13,758 nucleotides of DNA from contig DATMGU010000049.1 in the NCBI GenBank assembly GCA_035555315.1, forward strand, positions 1 to 13,758. Direction: 5' to 3'. This stretch comes from DATMGU01 sp035555315. Its GTDB lineage: Bacteria > Pseudomonadota > Alphaproteobacteria > ATCC43930 > CGMCC-115725. Both the position numbers and the translations under genes were made by a program. Positions 13,278 through 13,758 of this stretch are shown piece by piece (position 1 is the first letter of the stretch; each line of letters opens with the position of its first letter). The notes under the pieces were generated by a model that made no database searches, was not told the DNA's origin, and saw only the letters and a list, made by a program, of their open reading frames with translations.

Positions 13278-13758
13278 TCAGCTTCAGCTTGCCCGCATAG
13301 GTCGCGACGTCGCCGATCGCGAAGATGCCCGGCTGGCTGGTCGCGGCGGTCGATTGATCGATGCGGATCTGGTGCCGGTCGAGGTCCAGGCCCCAATCCA
13401 GGATCGGCCCCAGCTCGGTCGACAAGCCGAAGAACGGCAGCAGGATATCGGCCTCCAGCCGGCGAACCTCGCCATCCAGATCCGCCACGGTGACCGCCGA
13501 TAGCTGGGCGCCCTCACCCTCCAGCCCGTGCAGCTGATAAGGCGTCACCAGCTCGATCCGCCCGGCGAAGGCCAGTTCCTGCAGCTTCGCGGCACTGGCC
13601 GGGGCCGCGCGGAATTTCGGCCGGCGATGCACGACCATGATCGCCGCGGCGATATCGGCGAGGGCGATCGCCCAATCGACCGCGCTGTCGCCGCCGCCGG
13701 CGATGACTACGCGCTTGCCCCGGAAATCCTCGCGCCGGGCAACCAAGTAGAACACGCT
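13162..13758 (-). CDS. Ferredoxin-NADP reductase, thioredoxin-reductase-like type (5' end outside window)
   Basis: These are the C-terminal 198 codons of an FAD/NADP flavoprotein that moves electrons between NADPH and ferredoxin; the N-terminal FAD domain lies beyond the window. Seen here are VARREDFRGKRVVIAGGGDS, with the NADP-binding GGGDSAVDWA loop, then VVHRRPKFRAAPAS and GIFAIGDVATYAGKLKLI (the second FAD-contacting motif with its Asp), then the family's characteristic end FPGEALHFEYSTTKGVPG. This combination identifies the TrxR-like FNR group found in alphaproteobacteria and Firmicutes, and the CxxC of true thioredoxin reductases is not in the visible part. The frame is still open at base 13758. 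Its 3' 116 bp overlap the 3' end of the convergent kinase gene. It could supply or use the ferredoxin needed by oxidoreductases such as the one at the left edge. Confidence 0.93.
   Translation of the reverse strand, partial: SVFYLVARREDFRGKRVVIAGGGDSAVDWAIALADIAAAIMVVHRRPKFRAAPASAAKLQELAFAGRIELVTPYQLHGLEGEGAQLSAVTVADLDGEVRRLEADILLPFFGLSTELGPILDWGLDLDRHQIRIDQSTAATSQPGIFAIGDVATYAGKLKLIMTGFAEAAHAAHAIHPLIFPGEALHFEYSTTKGVPGH

Noticed and set aside
1..13758. CRISPR arrays, tRNA or rRNA genes, phage or conjugation genes
   Set aside because: No regularly spaced repeats, no cloverleaf with a conserved TTCGA arm and no rRNA stretches were seen; no integrase or capsid-like protein is present.

Overview
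The window comes from a high-GC alphaproteobacterium, most likely a Rhodospirillales-type organism. The evidence is a GapR-type (DUF2312) nucleoid protein, which is an alphaproteobacterial hallmark, a fused indolepyruvate ferredoxin oxidoreductase, a thioredoxin-reductase-like ferredoxin-NADP reductase, and ahcY in the same neighbourhood as a large multi-PAS kinase. Assignment is from reading the sequence only; no search was run.

Region 1 (1-4829) is ordinary chromosome. It holds the last 670 codons of a fused indolepyruvate:ferredoxin oxidoreductase (+), a convergent 12-TM MFS transporter (-), a 324-bp divergent gap, a short GGDEF diguanylate cyclase with an intact I-site (+), and a convergent gapR (-). 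Between gapR and ahcY is a 238-bp divergent regulatory region with a 13-bp-stem hairpin, a 14-bp tandem repeat and a credible sigma-70 promoter.

Region 2 (4830-6190) is ahcY (S-adenosylhomocysteine hydrolase), followed by a long GC-rich hairpin that probably ends its transcript.

Region 3 (about 6200-10800) is an accessory island. It contains a RAYT/Y1-type transposase whose leader sequence recurs 2.8 kb further on without its gene, plus two probable shorter inverted relics; a ParD-like antitoxin with a beheaded ParE-like toxin; a TfoX-N-domain protein; a secreted alpha/beta hydrolase; an AT-rich orphan gene (44% GC by hand count) behind a Gly/Asp/Ser-repeat ORF; and a decayed 2-oxoglutarate/Fe(II) oxygenase. 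It lies between ahcY and the kinase, which I recall as direct neighbours in many related genomes.

Region 4 (10812-13758) holds an 821-residue multi-PAS histidine-kinase-like protein whose phospho-accepting His is replaced by Tyr while the ATP-binding boxes are intact. Its 3' end overlaps, tail to tail, a ferredoxin-NADP reductase (-) that runs off the window. The most interesting items are the His-less kinase beside ahcY, the dispersed RAYT leader repeats, and the AT-rich two-gene unit at 9034-9823. I did not find a clear new defence or other multi-gene system.
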